12,203 nucleotides of DNA from Erythrobacter sp. (GCA_013214365.1 JABSPI010000004.1:1-12203), one strand, 5' to 3'; positions 1 through 7,587 are shown, numbered from the stretch's first letter. The notes: generated by a model not told the origin, from the sequence alone. Made by a program: numbers and translations.

Positions 1-101
1 TCATCCAATGTAAGCGAGCCATCAGAGGCAATGTGCGCGATCGCAAAGCGGGCATGGGTGCCCCCGACATCGACCGCCACCAAATCCGTTGACCCGCCCA
101 T
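1..101 (-). CDS. glk: Glucokinase, N-terminal fragment (cut by window edge)
   Basis: Glucokinase phosphorylates glucose with ATP to glucose 6-phosphate in the cytoplasm, the substrate of Zwf. Only the first 33 codons lie in the window. The protein begins MGGSTDLVAVDVGGTHARFA; the segment DVGGTHARFA is the phosphate-binding loop of the proteobacterial glucokinase family (hexokinase-type, not ROK) and closely resembles the start of Zymomonas Glk. The ATG at 99-101 was chosen because it lies 7 bases after the edd stop codon, with a GAGG ribosome-binding sequence overlapping that stop. The spacing implies cotranscription and probably coupled translation with edd. The family is normally about 320 residues, so nearly 90% of the gene is outside the window and its integrity cannot be judged. 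Confidence 0.88.
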   Translation of the reverse strand, partial: MGGSTDLVAVDVGGTHARFAIAHIASDGSLTLD

Positions 102-108
102 CACCGCC

Positions 109-1914
109 TCACAATCCGGCGCTGGCAAGCATGGCCGAGGCGCCTTGTTCGGCGCTGTCGGCTTGGGCTTGCATGATGCGGAACAATTCGCGCCCCACCC
201 CGATTTGCGCAGGCGGATCGGCCACCGGCTCGCGCGCATCGATATCGGCCTCGACCCGCAAAGTGCCGGTCGCCGCGCACACGGTGATCACATCGCCATC
301 GCGCACTTTGCTCAACGGACCGCCGCCTTTGGCCTCGGGGGTGCAATGGATCGCCGCGGGCACTTTGCCCGACGCCCCCGACATCCGTCCATCCGTGACC
401 AAAGCGACCTTGTGGCCGTGATCCTGCAACACGCCCAAAATCGGGGTCAGCGCGTGCAATTCGGGCATGCCATTGGCGCGCGGCCCCTGGAACCGGACCA
501 CCACCACCACATCGCGGTCAAGCTCGCCGGCTTTGAAGGCGGTGGCGACATCGTGCTGGTCTTCGAACACGCGCGCGGGCGCGGTGATGGTCCAGCGTTC
601 GGGCGCAACCGCCGAAGATTTGAAACAGGCCCGGCCCAGATTGCCGGTCAATAGCCGCATGCCGCCATCGGCTTGGAAAGGATCGGCAACCGGGCGCAGC
701 ATAGTGTCATCGCGCGCCTCGCTCACTCGCGTCCAGGCGAGCGCGTCATCCTCCCATACCGGTTCCGCGCTATAGGCCTCGAATCCGCTCTCCCACACAG
801 TCAAAATATCGCCATGGGCGAGCCCTGTATCGAGCAATTCGCCGATCACATAGCCCATGCCGCCGGCCGCGTGGAAATGGTTCACATCGCCTTCGCCATT
901 GGGATAGACCCGCGCAATCAGCGGCACTGCGGCGGACAATTCGGCCAGATCATTCCAGTCGATAATGATCCCCGCCGCGCGCGCCATGGCCGGAATATGG
1001 ATCGCGTGATTGGTCGATCCGCCGGTCGCCAACAGGCCGATGGCGGCGTTCACAATCGCCTTTTCATCGACCACCTGTGCCAAAGTGCGGGTGGTGGTCC
1101 CCGCCATTTGCGCCAGCCGGTGCACCGCCGCCCGGTCGAGCGCCTGGCGCAATTTGGTCCCCGGCAGGACAAAGGCGGCCCCCGGCACGTGCAGGCCCAT
1201 CATCTCCATCATCATCTGATTGGAATTGGCCGTGCCGTAAAAGGTGCAGGTGCCCGGCGAATGGTACGATCCCAGCTCGCTTTCGAGCAATTTGTCGCGC
1301 CCGATTTCGCCGGCGGCATATTTCTGGCGGGTTTCCTGTTTCTGCTTGTTGGAAATCCCGCTGGGCATCGGGCCGGAGGGGATGAAGATGGCGGGCAAAT
1401 GCCCGAAACGCAGCGCCCCGATCACAAGCCCGGGCACGATCTTGTCGCAAATGCCGAGGCAGGCAACGCCGTCATACATTTGATGCGACAAACCCACCGC
1501 CGCCGACATGGCGATATTGTCGCGGCTGAGCAGGGACAATTCCATCCCGTCCTCGCCCTGTGTCACCCCGTCGCACATCGCCGCGGTGGCGCCGGCGACC
1601 TGACATGTCGCGCCCACTTCGCGGGCATAGATTTTCATCCGGTCGGGATAGCGGCCATAGGGCTGATGCGCGCTGAGCATGTCATTATAGGCGGTCACAA
1701 CCCCGATATTGGGGCTGCGTCCCGCTTTCATTGCGCCTTGATCTTCAAGCGCGCCAGCAAAGGCATGGGCAAGGTTGGAACAGGCCACATCCTTATGCTC
1801 GGGCGCGCGTTCGCGTTCGCGCTGCATCAGGTCGAGATAGGCGCTGCGCCCCGGGCGCGAGCGTTCGATGATCCGCTGGGTGACCTTATGGATCCGGTCA
1901 TCGAGCCTATTCAT
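109..1914 (-). CDS. edd: 6-Phosphogluconate dehydratase
   Basis: Edd dehydrates 6-phosphogluconate to 2-keto-3-deoxy-6-phosphogluconate, the committed step of the Entner-Doudoroff pathway. The 601-residue product matches the usual length (about 600). It belongs to the IlvD/Edd iron-sulfur dehydratase family. The first family signature, CDGVTQGEDGMELSLLSR, is at 114-131. The CDK motif with Cys156 and the GTCTFYGTANS segment with Cys223 supply the likely cluster ligands. ATGGSTNHAIHI at 297-308 and a C-terminal GRMSGASGKVPAAIH segment complete the pattern. These features separate Edd from dihydroxy-acid dehydratase IlvD, to which it is related. The ATG lies inside the last codons of zwf (8-base overlap, 1907-1914) with no strong ribosome-binding site of its own, so translation is probably coupled to zwf. 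glk follows after 7 bases. No frameshift or missing motif was seen. Confidence 0.97.
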   Translation of the reverse strand: MNRLDDRIHKVTQRIIERSRPGRSAYLDLMQRERERAPEHKDVACSNLAHAFAGALEDQGAMKAGRSPNIGVVTAYNDMLSAHQPYGRYPDRMKIYAREVGATCQVAGATAAMCDGVTQGEDGMELSLLSRDNIAMSAAVGLSHQMYDGVACLGICDKIVPGLVIGALRFGHLPAIFIPSGPMPSGISNKQKQETRQKYAAGEIGRDKLLESELGSYHSPGTCTFYGTANSNQMMMEMMGLHVPGAAFVLPGTKLRQALDRAAVHRLAQMAGTTTRTLAQVVDEKAIVNAAIGLLATGGSTNHAIHIPAMARAAGIIIDWNDLAELSAAVPLIARVYPNGEGDVNHFHAAGGMGYVIGELLDTGLAHGDILTVWESGFEAYSAEPVWEDDALAWTRVSEARDDTMLRPVADPFQADGGMRLLTGNLGRACFKSSAVAPERWTITAPARVFEDQHDVATAFKAGELDRDVVVVVRFQGPRANGMPELHALTPILGVLQDHGHKVALVTDGRMSGASGKVPAAIHCTPEAKGGGPLSKVRDGDVITVCAATGTLRVEADIDAREPVADPPAQIGVGRELFRIMQAQADSAEQGASAMLASAGL

Positions 1915-3388
1915 GCCAGGTCACCCCGTCGCGTTCGGTCAGGGCGATCGCCGCGCTCGGCCCCCACGTGCCGGCAGTGTAGGTTTTGGGAGTGACATTG
2001 TGCGCCTCCCATTCCTTGCGGATTGCATCGATCCATTGCCATTGCGCCTCGACCTCGTCGCGGCGCACAAACAGCGTCTGATCGCCCTTGATCAGGTCCA
2101 GCAAAAGCCGTTCATAAGCGATCCGCCGCTGCTTTTCGGCAAAGGCATCGGGCATGGCGATCTGCAATGGCACTTCGCGCAGCCGCACCCCGCCTTCATC
2201 AAGCCCGGGCACTTTGGCCATCAGCGACAAGGTGATATCCTCTTCCGGCTGGATCCCGATCAGCAATTGATTGGCATTGAGCCCGGTCCCGCTGGGCGCG
2301 CCCGAGCCTTCGAAAATCGAATGCGGCACGCTGCGAAACTGGACCAGAATTTCGGTCACGCGCTCGGGCAGGCGTTTGCCGGTGCGCAGGTAAAACGGCA
2401 CGCCGCGCCAGCGCCAATTGTCGACATGGGCCTTGATTGCGGTGAAGGTTTCGGTGTCGGACGGGTCATGGCCATGCTCGGCCAGCTCCTCATCATAGCC
2501 GGGCACCGCCGCGCCATCGACCGCGCCGGCGCGGTATTGTCCGGTGACCGTCTCGCTCGCCAAAGCCGGGCGCAGCGCGCGCAGCACTTTGACCTTTTCA
2601 TCGCGCACTGCGGTGGCGTCAAAGCTGGTCGGCGGCTCCATCGCCACCAAAGCAAGCAATTGCAGCATGTGGTTCTGAACCATGTCGCGCAAGGCGCCGG
2701 CATCGTCATAGAAACCCACGCGCCCCTCCAGCCCGACCGTTTCGGCCACGGTGATCTGGACATGTTCGATGATATGCGCATTCCAGATCGGCTCGAACAG
2801 GATATTGGCAAAGCGCAAGGCAAGCAGGTTCTGCACCGTCTCCTTGCCCAGATAATGGTCGATCCGGAAAATCCGGTCTTCGGGGAAGGCGGCGGCGACC
2901 GCGTCGTTGATTTGCGCCGAGCTTTCCAGATCGGTGCCGAGCGGTTTTTCAAGGCACATGCGCACCTTGTCCCCGGTCAGCCCGGCATGTTGCAGGCCGG
3001 CAATGGTCGGACCAAACAGGCTGGGCGCGGTCGACAAGAAGATCGCCAGCCCGCCATCGTCGTCTTGCGGTCCGGCTGCGGCCACTTTGGCGGCGAGATC
3101 GTCAAACCCGTCAAGCGTGGAGGCGTCGAGTTGCTGATAAGTCAGCCGGTTGAGAAATTGCGCCATTGAGCCGCGCCGTTCAGCGGGCAGGAATTCCTCC
3201 AGCGCCGCGCGCGCCATATTGCGGTATTCGCGGTCATCGAGCGCGCTGCGCGCAGTGCCGATAATCTGGAGCTTTTCAGGCAGCAGCCCATCCGCATCGA
3301 GCGCGCACAGGCTGGGCAAGAGTTTGCGCCGGGCCAGATCGCCGGTTGCTCCGAACAGCAACAATCGATCGGCGAAGAACTCGGTCAT
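1907..3388 (-). CDS. zwf: Glucose-6-phosphate 1-dehydrogenase
   Basis: Zwf oxidises glucose 6-phosphate to 6-phosphogluconolactone with NAD(P)+, feeding the Entner-Doudoroff and pentose phosphate routes. The product has 493 residues, normal for the family. The N-terminal Rossmann fold carries GATGDLA at 13-19. EKPLG lies at 147-151. The active-site signature RIDHYLGKE is at 175-183, with the catalytic histidine in HYLGK. The conserved stretch EGRVGFYDDAGALRDM follows from 221, leading into QNH at 238-240. The ATG is preceded by a strong GGAGGGAG ribosome-binding site (3395-3402) 6 bases away, which fixes the start. It is the first gene of a zwf-edd-glk operon and overlaps edd by 8 bases. A promoter-like sequence with a LacI-type palindrome sits just upstream. 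Unlike many alphaproteobacterial loci, no pgl (6-phosphogluconolactonase) follows. Confidence 0.97.
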   Translation of the reverse strand: MTEFFADRLLLFGATGDLARRKLLPSLCALDADGLLPEKLQIIGTARSALDDREYRNMARAALEEFLPAERRGSMAQFLNRLTYQQLDASTLDGFDDLAAKVAAAGPQDDDGGLAIFLSTAPSLFGPTIAGLQHAGLTGDKVRMCLEKPLGTDLESSAQINDAVAAAFPEDRIFRIDHYLGKETVQNLLALRFANILFEPIWNAHIIEHVQITVAETVGLEGRVGFYDDAGALRDMVQNHMLQLLALVAMEPPTSFDATAVRDEKVKVLRALRPALASETVTGQYRAGAVDGAAVPGYDEELAEHGHDPSDTETFTAIKAHVDNWRWRGVPFYLRTGKRLPERVTEILVQFRSVPHSIFEGSGAPSGTGLNANQLLIGIQPEEDITLSLMAKVPGLDEGGVRLREVPLQIAMPDAFAEKQRRIAYERLLLDLIKGDQTLFVRRDEVEAQWQWIDAIRKEWEAHNVTPKTYTAGTWGPSAAIALTERDGVTWHE

Positions 3389-3394
3389 ATGGGG

Positions 3395-3402
3395 CTCCCT
3401 CC
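3395..3402 (-). promoter_or_regulatory. Ribosome-binding site of zwf
   Basis: Read on the minus strand the sequence is GGAGGGAG, ending 6 bases before the ATG at 3388. It is the strongest Shine-Dalgarno match in the window and settles the zwf start. edd has no comparable site, which fits an operon whose translation is initiated mainly at zwf. Confidence 0.75.
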
Positions 3403-3419
3403 AAGCAATAAGACCAAAA

Positions 3420-3433
3420 TGACAACGTTGCCA
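3420..3433. promoter_or_regulatory. Candidate LacI-family operator upstream of zwf
   Basis: TGACAACGTTGCCA is an imperfect 14-base palindrome (one mismatched pair) centred on CG. A CG centre with outer TG/CA ends is the usual form of LacI-family operators, and LacI-type regulators such as CceR are known to control Entner-Doudoroff genes in other alphaproteobacteria. The site lies 31 bases before the zwf ATG and covers the start point expected from the candidate promoter at 3439-3467, so a bound protein would repress. The regulator itself is not in the window. Its identity is inference. Confidence 0.55.
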
Positions 3434-3438
3434 ATGTT

Positions 3439-3467
3439 ACAATATTAGCGTTTTTCGCAGCGCACAA
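3439..3467 (-). promoter_or_regulatory. Candidate zwf-edd-glk promoter
   Basis: On the minus strand a TTGTGC -35-like hexamer (3462-3467) is separated by 17 bases from a TATTGT -10-like hexamer (3439-3444). The predicted start would fall near 3432, inside the palindrome at 3420-3433. A second weaker pair (TTGCAG and TATTGT, spacer 16) lies slightly upstream and cannot be excluded. The match is by eye only. Confidence 0.4.
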
Positions 3468-3595
3468 TAGTGTGTCGCTTGCAAGCTGCAAGTGCGGTTT
3501 TTGCAACCGGGCCAATAGGTTTTCTTTAGCGTCCGCGTGCCGCGTGCCGAGAGCGGTTTTTGCGCGCACCACAATACGCTCAGGCCGTGGCAAGC

Positions 3596-3615
3596 GGGCG
3601 CCAAATCCGCCGCCC
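3596..3615 (-). terminator. Weak hairpin downstream of rimO
   Basis: Eleven bases after the rimO stop codon, GGGCG (3596-3600) can pair with CGCCC (3611-3615) across a 10-base loop. There is no following T-run, so it is at best a factor-assisted terminator. The rest of the 237-base gap 3389-3625 holds the zwf promoter region and two copies of GCGGTTTTTGC. I see no gene or tRNA in it. Confidence 0.22.
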
Positions 3616-3625
3616 AAACAGAGGG

Positions 3626-4999
3626 TTAGTCTGCAATCACCCCGAACAAATCATGCGCGTCAGCATCTTCGATTTCGACCTCGACGATGGCCCCTTGCTG
3701 GAGCGTCGCGGGCACATTGCGCAGATAGACCGCGCCGTCGATTTCGGGGGCGTCGGCTTGCGAGCGTCCGGTGGCGCCGATATCGCCATCCTCATCCGCT
3801 TCGCCCACTTCATCGATGATCACAGGCACAGTCTTGCCCACTTTGGCGGCGAGCTTGGCTGCGCTGATGCGTTCGGTCACTTCCATCAGCCGGGCATAGC
3901 GTTCTTCCTTGACCGCCTCGGGCACGGGGTCGGGCAGATCATTGGCCGCGGCCCCTTCGACCGGTTCAAACCGGAACGCGCCGACCCGGTCGAGCTGCGC
4001 CTCTTCGAGCCAGTCGATCAGATATTTGAAATCATCCTCGCTCTCGCCCGGGAAGCCGACCACGAAAGAGGATCGGATCGCAATATCGGGGCAGATATCG
4101 CGCCAGCTTTTGAGCCGCGCGAGCACTTTGGCCTCGTTTGCCGGACGTCGCATCGATTTGAGAACCGAAGGCGCGGCGTGTTGGAACGGGATGTCGAGAT
4201 AGGGGGTGAGCAGCCCCTCGGCCATCAACGGGATGACCTTGTCGACATGCGGGTAGGGATAGACATAGTGCAGCCGCGTCCACGGCGCCTTGCCATTGTC
4301 ATCGCGCAATTGCCCCAATTCGCGGGCCAGATCGGTCATATGCGCGCGCACTTCGCGCCCTTTCCACATCTTGGCCTCGTGGCGGGTGTCGACACCGTAG
4401 GCCGAGGTGTCTTGGCTGATCACGAGCAATTCGCGCGTCCCTGCCGCGATCAATTTCTCCGCCTCGCGCAGCACCGCATCGATCCGGCGGCTGGCCAGCT
4501 TGCCGCGCAATTGCGGGATGATGCAGAACGAGCAGGCGTGATTGCACCCCTCGGAAATCTTGAGATAGCTGTAATGGCGCGGGGTCAGTTTGATGTCGGG
4601 TTGCGGGATCAGATCGACATAGGGCCCTTGGCTGGGCGGGGCATGGGTGTGGACCGCTTCGACCACTTGTTCATATTGATGCGCCCCGGTCACGGCCAGA
4701 ACTTGCGGGTGGGCGGCGCGGATCGCTTCGGCCTCGTCGCCCATACAGCCGGTGACGATCACCCGCCCGTTTTCGGCAATCGCCTCGCCAATCGCAGCCA
4801 GGCTCTCTTCCTTGGCGCTGTCGAGGAAGCCGCAGGTATTGACCAGAACCACATCGGCCCCGTCATAATCGGGGCTCATCGCATAGCCATCGGCGCGCAG
4901 CCGGGTGAGGATGCGTTCGGAATCGACCAGCGCCTTGGGGCAGCCAAGCGAGACCATGCCGACGCGTTTGGCATCGGGAAGAGAAGTGATGTTGGACAT
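3626..4999 (-). CDS. rimO: Ribosomal protein S12 methylthiotransferase
   Basis: RimO is a cytoplasmic radical-SAM enzyme that adds a methylthio group to a conserved aspartate of ribosomal protein S12, using two 4Fe-4S clusters. From the chosen start ([10 protein letters not shown]) it has 457 residues; E. coli RimO has 441. The N-terminal methylthiotransferase domain provides cluster cysteines Cys20 (SLGCPK), Cys56 (NTCGFL) and Cys85 (TGCMGD). The radical-SAM motif CNHACSFC gives Cys152, Cys156 and Cys159, followed by IIPQLRG. CSFCIIP distinguishes it from MiaB, which modifies tRNA. The last 70 or so residues fit a TRAM domain. The frame stays open upstream to ATGs at 5014 and 5059. I prefer 4999 because conservation begins shortly after it, but none of the three has a good ribosome-binding site. 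It is divergent from the DUF1761 gene and upstream of zwf, probably a separate transcript. Confidence 0.95.
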   Translation of the reverse strand: MSNITSLPDAKRVGMVSLGCPKALVDSERILTRLRADGYAMSPDYDGADVVLVNTCGFLDSAKEESLAAIGEAIAENGRVIVTGCMGDEAEAIRAAHPQVLAVTGAHQYEQVVEAVHTHAPPSQGPYVDLIPQPDIKLTPRHYSYLKISEGCNHACSFCIIPQLRGKLASRRIDAVLREAEKLIAAGTRELLVISQDTSAYGVDTRHEAKMWKGREVRAHMTDLARELGQLRDDNGKAPWTRLHYVYPYPHVDKVIPLMAEGLLTPYLDIPFQHAAPSVLKSMRRPANEAKVLARLKSWRDICPDIAIRSSFVVGFPGESEDDFKYLIDWLEEAQLDRVGAFRFEPVEGAAANDLPDPVPEAVKEERYARLMEVTERISAAKLAAKVGKTVPVIIDEVGEADEDGDIGATGRSQADAPEIDGAVYLRNVPATLQQGAIVEVEIEDADAHDLFGVIAD

Positions 5000-5000
5000 G

Positions 5001-5014
5001 ATGGGCGCGCCCAT
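5001..5014. repeat. 14-base perfect palindrome at the rimO start
   Basis: ATGGGCGCGCCCAT reads the same on both strands. It lies directly upstream of the preferred rimO start and includes the alternative in-frame ATG at 5014. In RNA it could fold only by intermolecular pairing or with a strained loop, so it may be chance or a protein site. It does obscure the true rimO start. Confidence 0.5.
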
Positions 5015-5209
5015 ACACGTCAAAACCGCGCAGCGCCAGTATTGTGCGCGCCCCCGCACGCCCCCCGGCCAGGCGCGCCAATGGCGCTTGCCGTGTATTC
5101 AGGCGCTCCGGCCCGCTGTGCGGCGGCTTTCCCCGCTGCGCGCCTTAGGCTATTTGGGGCGCTATGCGCGGCGCGATCGCAAAACTTCCAAAACCGACAG
5201 GTGCACGCA

Positions 5210-5608
5210 ATGAATGATTTTGAAGTCTGGCCGGTTCTGGCGGGAACCGCGGCGTTTTTTGCCATTGGGGTGGTCTGGTATGGGGCGCTGTTTGGGGCGA
5301 TCTGGCGACGCGCGGCCGGGCTCAGCGATGCCGATCTTGCCCGTGGCCCTATTGCGGTGCTTGCCGGGCTGGGCTTTGCGTTTGAGATGCTGATCGCGAT
5401 GGTGTTGTGGCATTTGATCGCGCGCACCGCGCCGCCGCCCTTTGTGGTGATGATGATGGCGTGCGGATTTGCCATCGGGGTGATGGCGCCGGCGGTCGGG
5501 GTGACCTATCTGCTCCAACGCCGCAGCTTTGTACTGTTCGCGATTGATGCGGGCTATTTCCTGACCGGGATGGCGGCGATGGGGGCGACCTTCCTCTTGT
5601 TTATCTAG
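5210..5608 (+). CDS. Small four-helix membrane protein, DUF1761-like
   Basis: The 132-residue product starts MNDFEVWPVLAG and is almost wholly hydrophobic, with four predicted membrane helices at about 7-29, 47-70, 78-101 and 107-131. The WYG motif at 23-25, a basic stretch (WRR) after helix 1 and the overall size resemble the DUF1761 family of inner-membrane proteins, whose function is unknown. The frame is open far upstream (back to 3560), but that part is antisense to rimO and has no membrane character. The ATG at 5210 begins the hydrophobic protein and has a weak AGG 8 bases upstream. It is divergent from rimO, with about 210 bases between them, and convergent with the potassium channel gene, 31 bases away. 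No partner gene suggests a role. The family call is from recollection of the pattern and is moderate. Confidence 0.78.
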   Translation: MNDFEVWPVLAGTAAFFAIGVVWYGALFGAIWRRAAGLSDADLARGPIAVLAGLGFAFEMLIAMVLWHLIARTAPPPFVVMMMACGFAIGVMAPAVGVTYLLQRRSFVLFAIDAGYFLTGMAAMGATFLLFI

Positions 5609-5617
5609 CGCAGGGCC

Positions 5618-5643
5618 CTGATCGGAGGGCGCGCCGCGATCAG
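5618..5643. terminator. Candidate shared terminator hairpin between convergent genes
   Basis: CTGATCG (5618-5624) pairs perfectly with CGATCAG (5637-5643) around a 12-base loop that itself contains the palindrome GGCGCGCC. The element sits between the stop of the DUF1761-like gene (5608) and the stop of the channel gene (5640-5642), so it could end both transcripts. Neither side has a T-run, so intrinsic termination is doubtful. Confidence 0.4.
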
Positions 5644-6734
5644 GCGGGCGCGTTGTCCGAGGGGACGATTTCGACCACGATATCGCCCGGCTCGAGGCTG
5701 TTGCATTCCTCTTCCCAAAAGCCGATCGCGCGGCCATTGCGATAAATCCTCAGGCCACGCCCTCCGGTGCTCAATTGCGCCAGAGATGATCCGCATTCCG
5801 CCTCGGTCACCACCCGTTCGACCAGATGGACCCGCCCCGTCACCGAGGCCAGATCGGCCAGATAATCGGCAATATGCGGCCCCTTGGCCGTCCCGGCGAG
5901 CAGCAATCCGGTAAAGCGCACCGGATTGATCACATTGGTTGCGCCGGCTTGCTGGGCGAGCAATTCATTGTCATCGGCGCGCACCACCACGCTGATGGGG
6001 ACGCGCGGGGCCAGATGGCGCACAGTCAACACGATCAGGATCGAGGTGTCATCGCGCCCGGCCGAAACCAGCACATTGTGCGCGGTTTCAATCCGGATCG
6101 CTTTCAAGGTTTCATCGCGGGTCGCATCGGCGGCCATCACATTGACCCCCAAACGCTCGGCCTCTTTGAGCCGCTCCTCGCTGGGGTCGACCACGACGAT
6201 TTTTTTCGCCGGCGTGCCGCGTTCGATCAATTCCTCAACGCTTTGCGAACCGGACACGCCAAAGCCCAGCACCACGACATGGTCCGAGAGCTTTTCCTGG
6301 ATACGGGCCATGCGCCATTTCTCCCAACTGCGTTTGATGAAAAAATTATAGGTGGTGCCGACAAAGATAAACAACACCATGAAGCGGATCGGGGTGACGA
6401 TCACCGCTTCTTTGAACCGGGCCGAATCGGTCACTGGCGCGATGTCGCCAAACCCGGTTGTGGTGATCGAAATCATGGTGAAATAGACCACGTCGAGGAA
6501 GCTGACTTCCCCATCGACATTGTCGACCAGACCATCGCGATCGATCCAGTGGATCAGGATCACCAGCGCGATCAAAGCCAAAGCCGCACCCAGCCGCAAG
6601 CTGACATCGCCCCAGATCGGCAGGTTGACCGACCGGCGCAGCGGTTTGAACCGGAACGCCCCGCGCGCCGCTTTGCCCGGCTGGCCCGAATTGGGGGCAG
6701 AGGGCGATGGGGTGGGGGAGGGGCTATCCGCCAT
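5640..6734 (-). CDS. Two-helix potassium channel with RCK (TrkA-N) domain
   Basis: This is a predicted K+ channel subunit of the inner membrane, with a pore domain and a cytoplasmic nucleotide- or ion-sensing RCK domain. In the 364-residue product (start MADSPSP) a Ser/Pro-rich tail is followed by helix 1 (about 46-63), the pore loop with filter TTTGFGD at 91-97, and helix 2 (about 113-133). A Rossmann GxGxxG motif (GFGVSG, 157-162) and an acidic residue ending strand 2 (Asp183) mark the RCK domain, and the last 80 or so residues fit a TrkA-C-like lobe. The filter is GFG rather than the commoner GYG. ATG at 6734 lies 4 bases after the surE stop. An alternative ATG at 6755 would overlap surE by 17 bases and add seven residues. 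It is probably cotranscribed with surE. The exact gene name cannot be settled. Confidence 0.88.
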   Translation of the reverse strand: MADSPSPTPSPSAPNSGQPGKAARGAFRFKPLRRSVNLPIWGDVSLRLGAALALIALVILIHWIDRDGLVDNVDGEVSFLDVVYFTMISITTTGFGDIAPVTDSARFKEAVIVTPIRFMVLFIFVGTTYNFFIKRSWEKWRMARIQEKLSDHVVVLGFGVSGSQSVEELIERGTPAKKIVVVDPSEERLKEAERLGVNVMAADATRDETLKAIRIETAHNVLVSAGRDDTSILIVLTVRHLAPRVPISVVVRADDNELLAQQAGATNVINPVRFTGLLLAGTAKGPHIADYLADLASVTGRVHLVERVVTEAECGSSLAQLSTGGRGLRIYRNGRAIGFWEEECNSLEPGDIVVEIVPSDNAPA

Positions 6735-6738
6735 GGTC

Positions 6739-7509
6739 TCAGCCCAGCTCCTCATACCGCGCCGCCAGCGCCGTCACGCTGGCATGGTGGGTGAGGTCGA
6801 GCTGCAACGGGGTGACCGAGACACAGCCTTCATCAATCGCTTCTAAATCGGTGCCATGATCGAGCGTGTGTTCAATCGCATGCAGCCCGAACCAGAAATA
6901 GCGGTGGCCGCGCGGATCCTTGCCCTCGACGATCGAGCCGCGTGAATAATCGTGAAAACCCTGCCGTGTGACCCGCACCCCGGCGACATTGGCGGCGGCG
7001 CGCGGGGGGAAATTGATATTGACCAAAGTGCGATCGGCAAACGGCGCATCGAGCAGCGGCGCAATCACTTTGGCGCCCCATTCGCGCGCGGCGGCAAATT
7101 CGTTCGGGCCGCCCGCGGTCTCGCGGCTGTAAACCTGGCTCAGTGCAATCGAGCGGATCCCCGCCAGCGCCCCTTCAATCGCGGCCGACACGGTGCCCGA
7201 ATAGGTGATGTCATCCGCCAGATTGGCGCCGCGATTGACCCCCGACAAGATCAGGTCGGGCGGGCTGTCCATCACTTCGCGCAGCGCCATCATCACGCTG
7301 TCAGTGGGGGTGCCGGTGACGGCATAGCGCCGCTCGGCAAATTTGTGCAGCCGCACCGGGCGGTTGAGCGTGAGCGAATGGCCCGCACCCGATTGTTCCT
7401 CGGACGGGGCGCACACCCACACATCGTCGCTGAATTGTGCGGCAATCTCTTCCAGAACCGTCAGGCCCGGCGCGTGATAGCCATCGTCATTGGTAACCAG
7501 GATCCGCAT
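6739..7509 (-). CDS. surE: 5'/3'-nucleotidase SurE
   Basis: SurE is a cytoplasmic metal-dependent phosphatase acting on nucleoside monophosphates and some other phosphoesters, often linked to stationary-phase survival. The 256-residue product begins MRILVTNDDGYHAPG, the family hallmark. Asp8 and Asp9 of NDDG, Ser40 of QSGAGHS and Asn92 of SGVNRGAN are the expected metal ligands. GTPTDS at 66-71 and the TYSGTVSAAIEG segment from 102 are also conserved. The frame is open back to 7560, but the extra 17 residues lack conservation, so the ATG at 7509 is taken. It has no evident ribosome-binding site. It lies 150 bases downstream of serS on the same strand, an arrangement common in alphaproteobacteria. 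There surE is usually followed by pcm; here a potassium channel gene follows after 4 bases. Confidence 0.95.
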   Translation of the reverse strand: MRILVTNDDGYHAPGLTVLEEIAAQFSDDVWVCAPSEEQSGAGHSLTLNRPVRLHKFAERRYAVTGTPTDSVMMALREVMDSPPDLILSGVNRGANLADDITYSGTVSAAIEGALAGIRSIALSQVYSRETAGGPNEFAAAREWGAKVIAPLLDAPFADRTLVNINFPPRAAANVAGVRVTRQGFHDYSRGSIVEGKDPRGHRYFWFGLHAIEHTLDHGTDLEAIDEGCVSVTPLQLDLTHHASVTALAARYEELG

Positions 7510-7564
7510 AGCGCAATGGCTAGGGCGCGGCCCGGCCCATGGCAAGGGGCTTGCGCCCAATCAT

Positions 7565-7587
7565 CACCCGCTGGGGGTTTCCGGGTG
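7565..7587. terminator. Weak hairpin between serS and surE
   Basis: CACCCG (7565-7570) can pair with CGGGTG (7582-7587) across an 11-base loop. It lies 56-78 bases upstream of surE and about 75 bases beyond serS. It has no T-run and may be only a leader structure. Two GCGGATAT copies at about 7587-7607 are the only other pattern in this gap. No gene is visible. Confidence 0.2.

Noticed and set aside
673..3169. Long plus-strand frames (over 400 codons) opposite edd and zwf
   Set aside because: They mirror the codon pattern of two clearly real minus-strand genes, have His/Arg/Gly-rich shadow composition and lack motifs. High-GC codon bias removes stops on the antisense frame.
3389..3625. A small gene or RNA gene in the rimO-zwf gap
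   Set aside because: The 113-codon minus-strand frame over 3276-3617 overlaps the zwf start in another frame and has no ribosome-binding site. No tRNA-like cloverleaf or conserved RNA was recognised.
3560..5608. A 682-codon plus-strand frame that appears to fuse an upstream protein to the DUF1761-like membrane protein
   Set aside because: The part before 5210 is antisense to rimO, which has all family motifs. It is rich in His, Arg and Asp, with no domain, and simply happens to be in frame with the short membrane protein.
5826..6794. A 322-codon plus-strand frame opposite the potassium channel gene
   Set aside because: Antisense shadow of a gene with an intact K+ filter and Rossmann motif; the translation has no recognisable domain.
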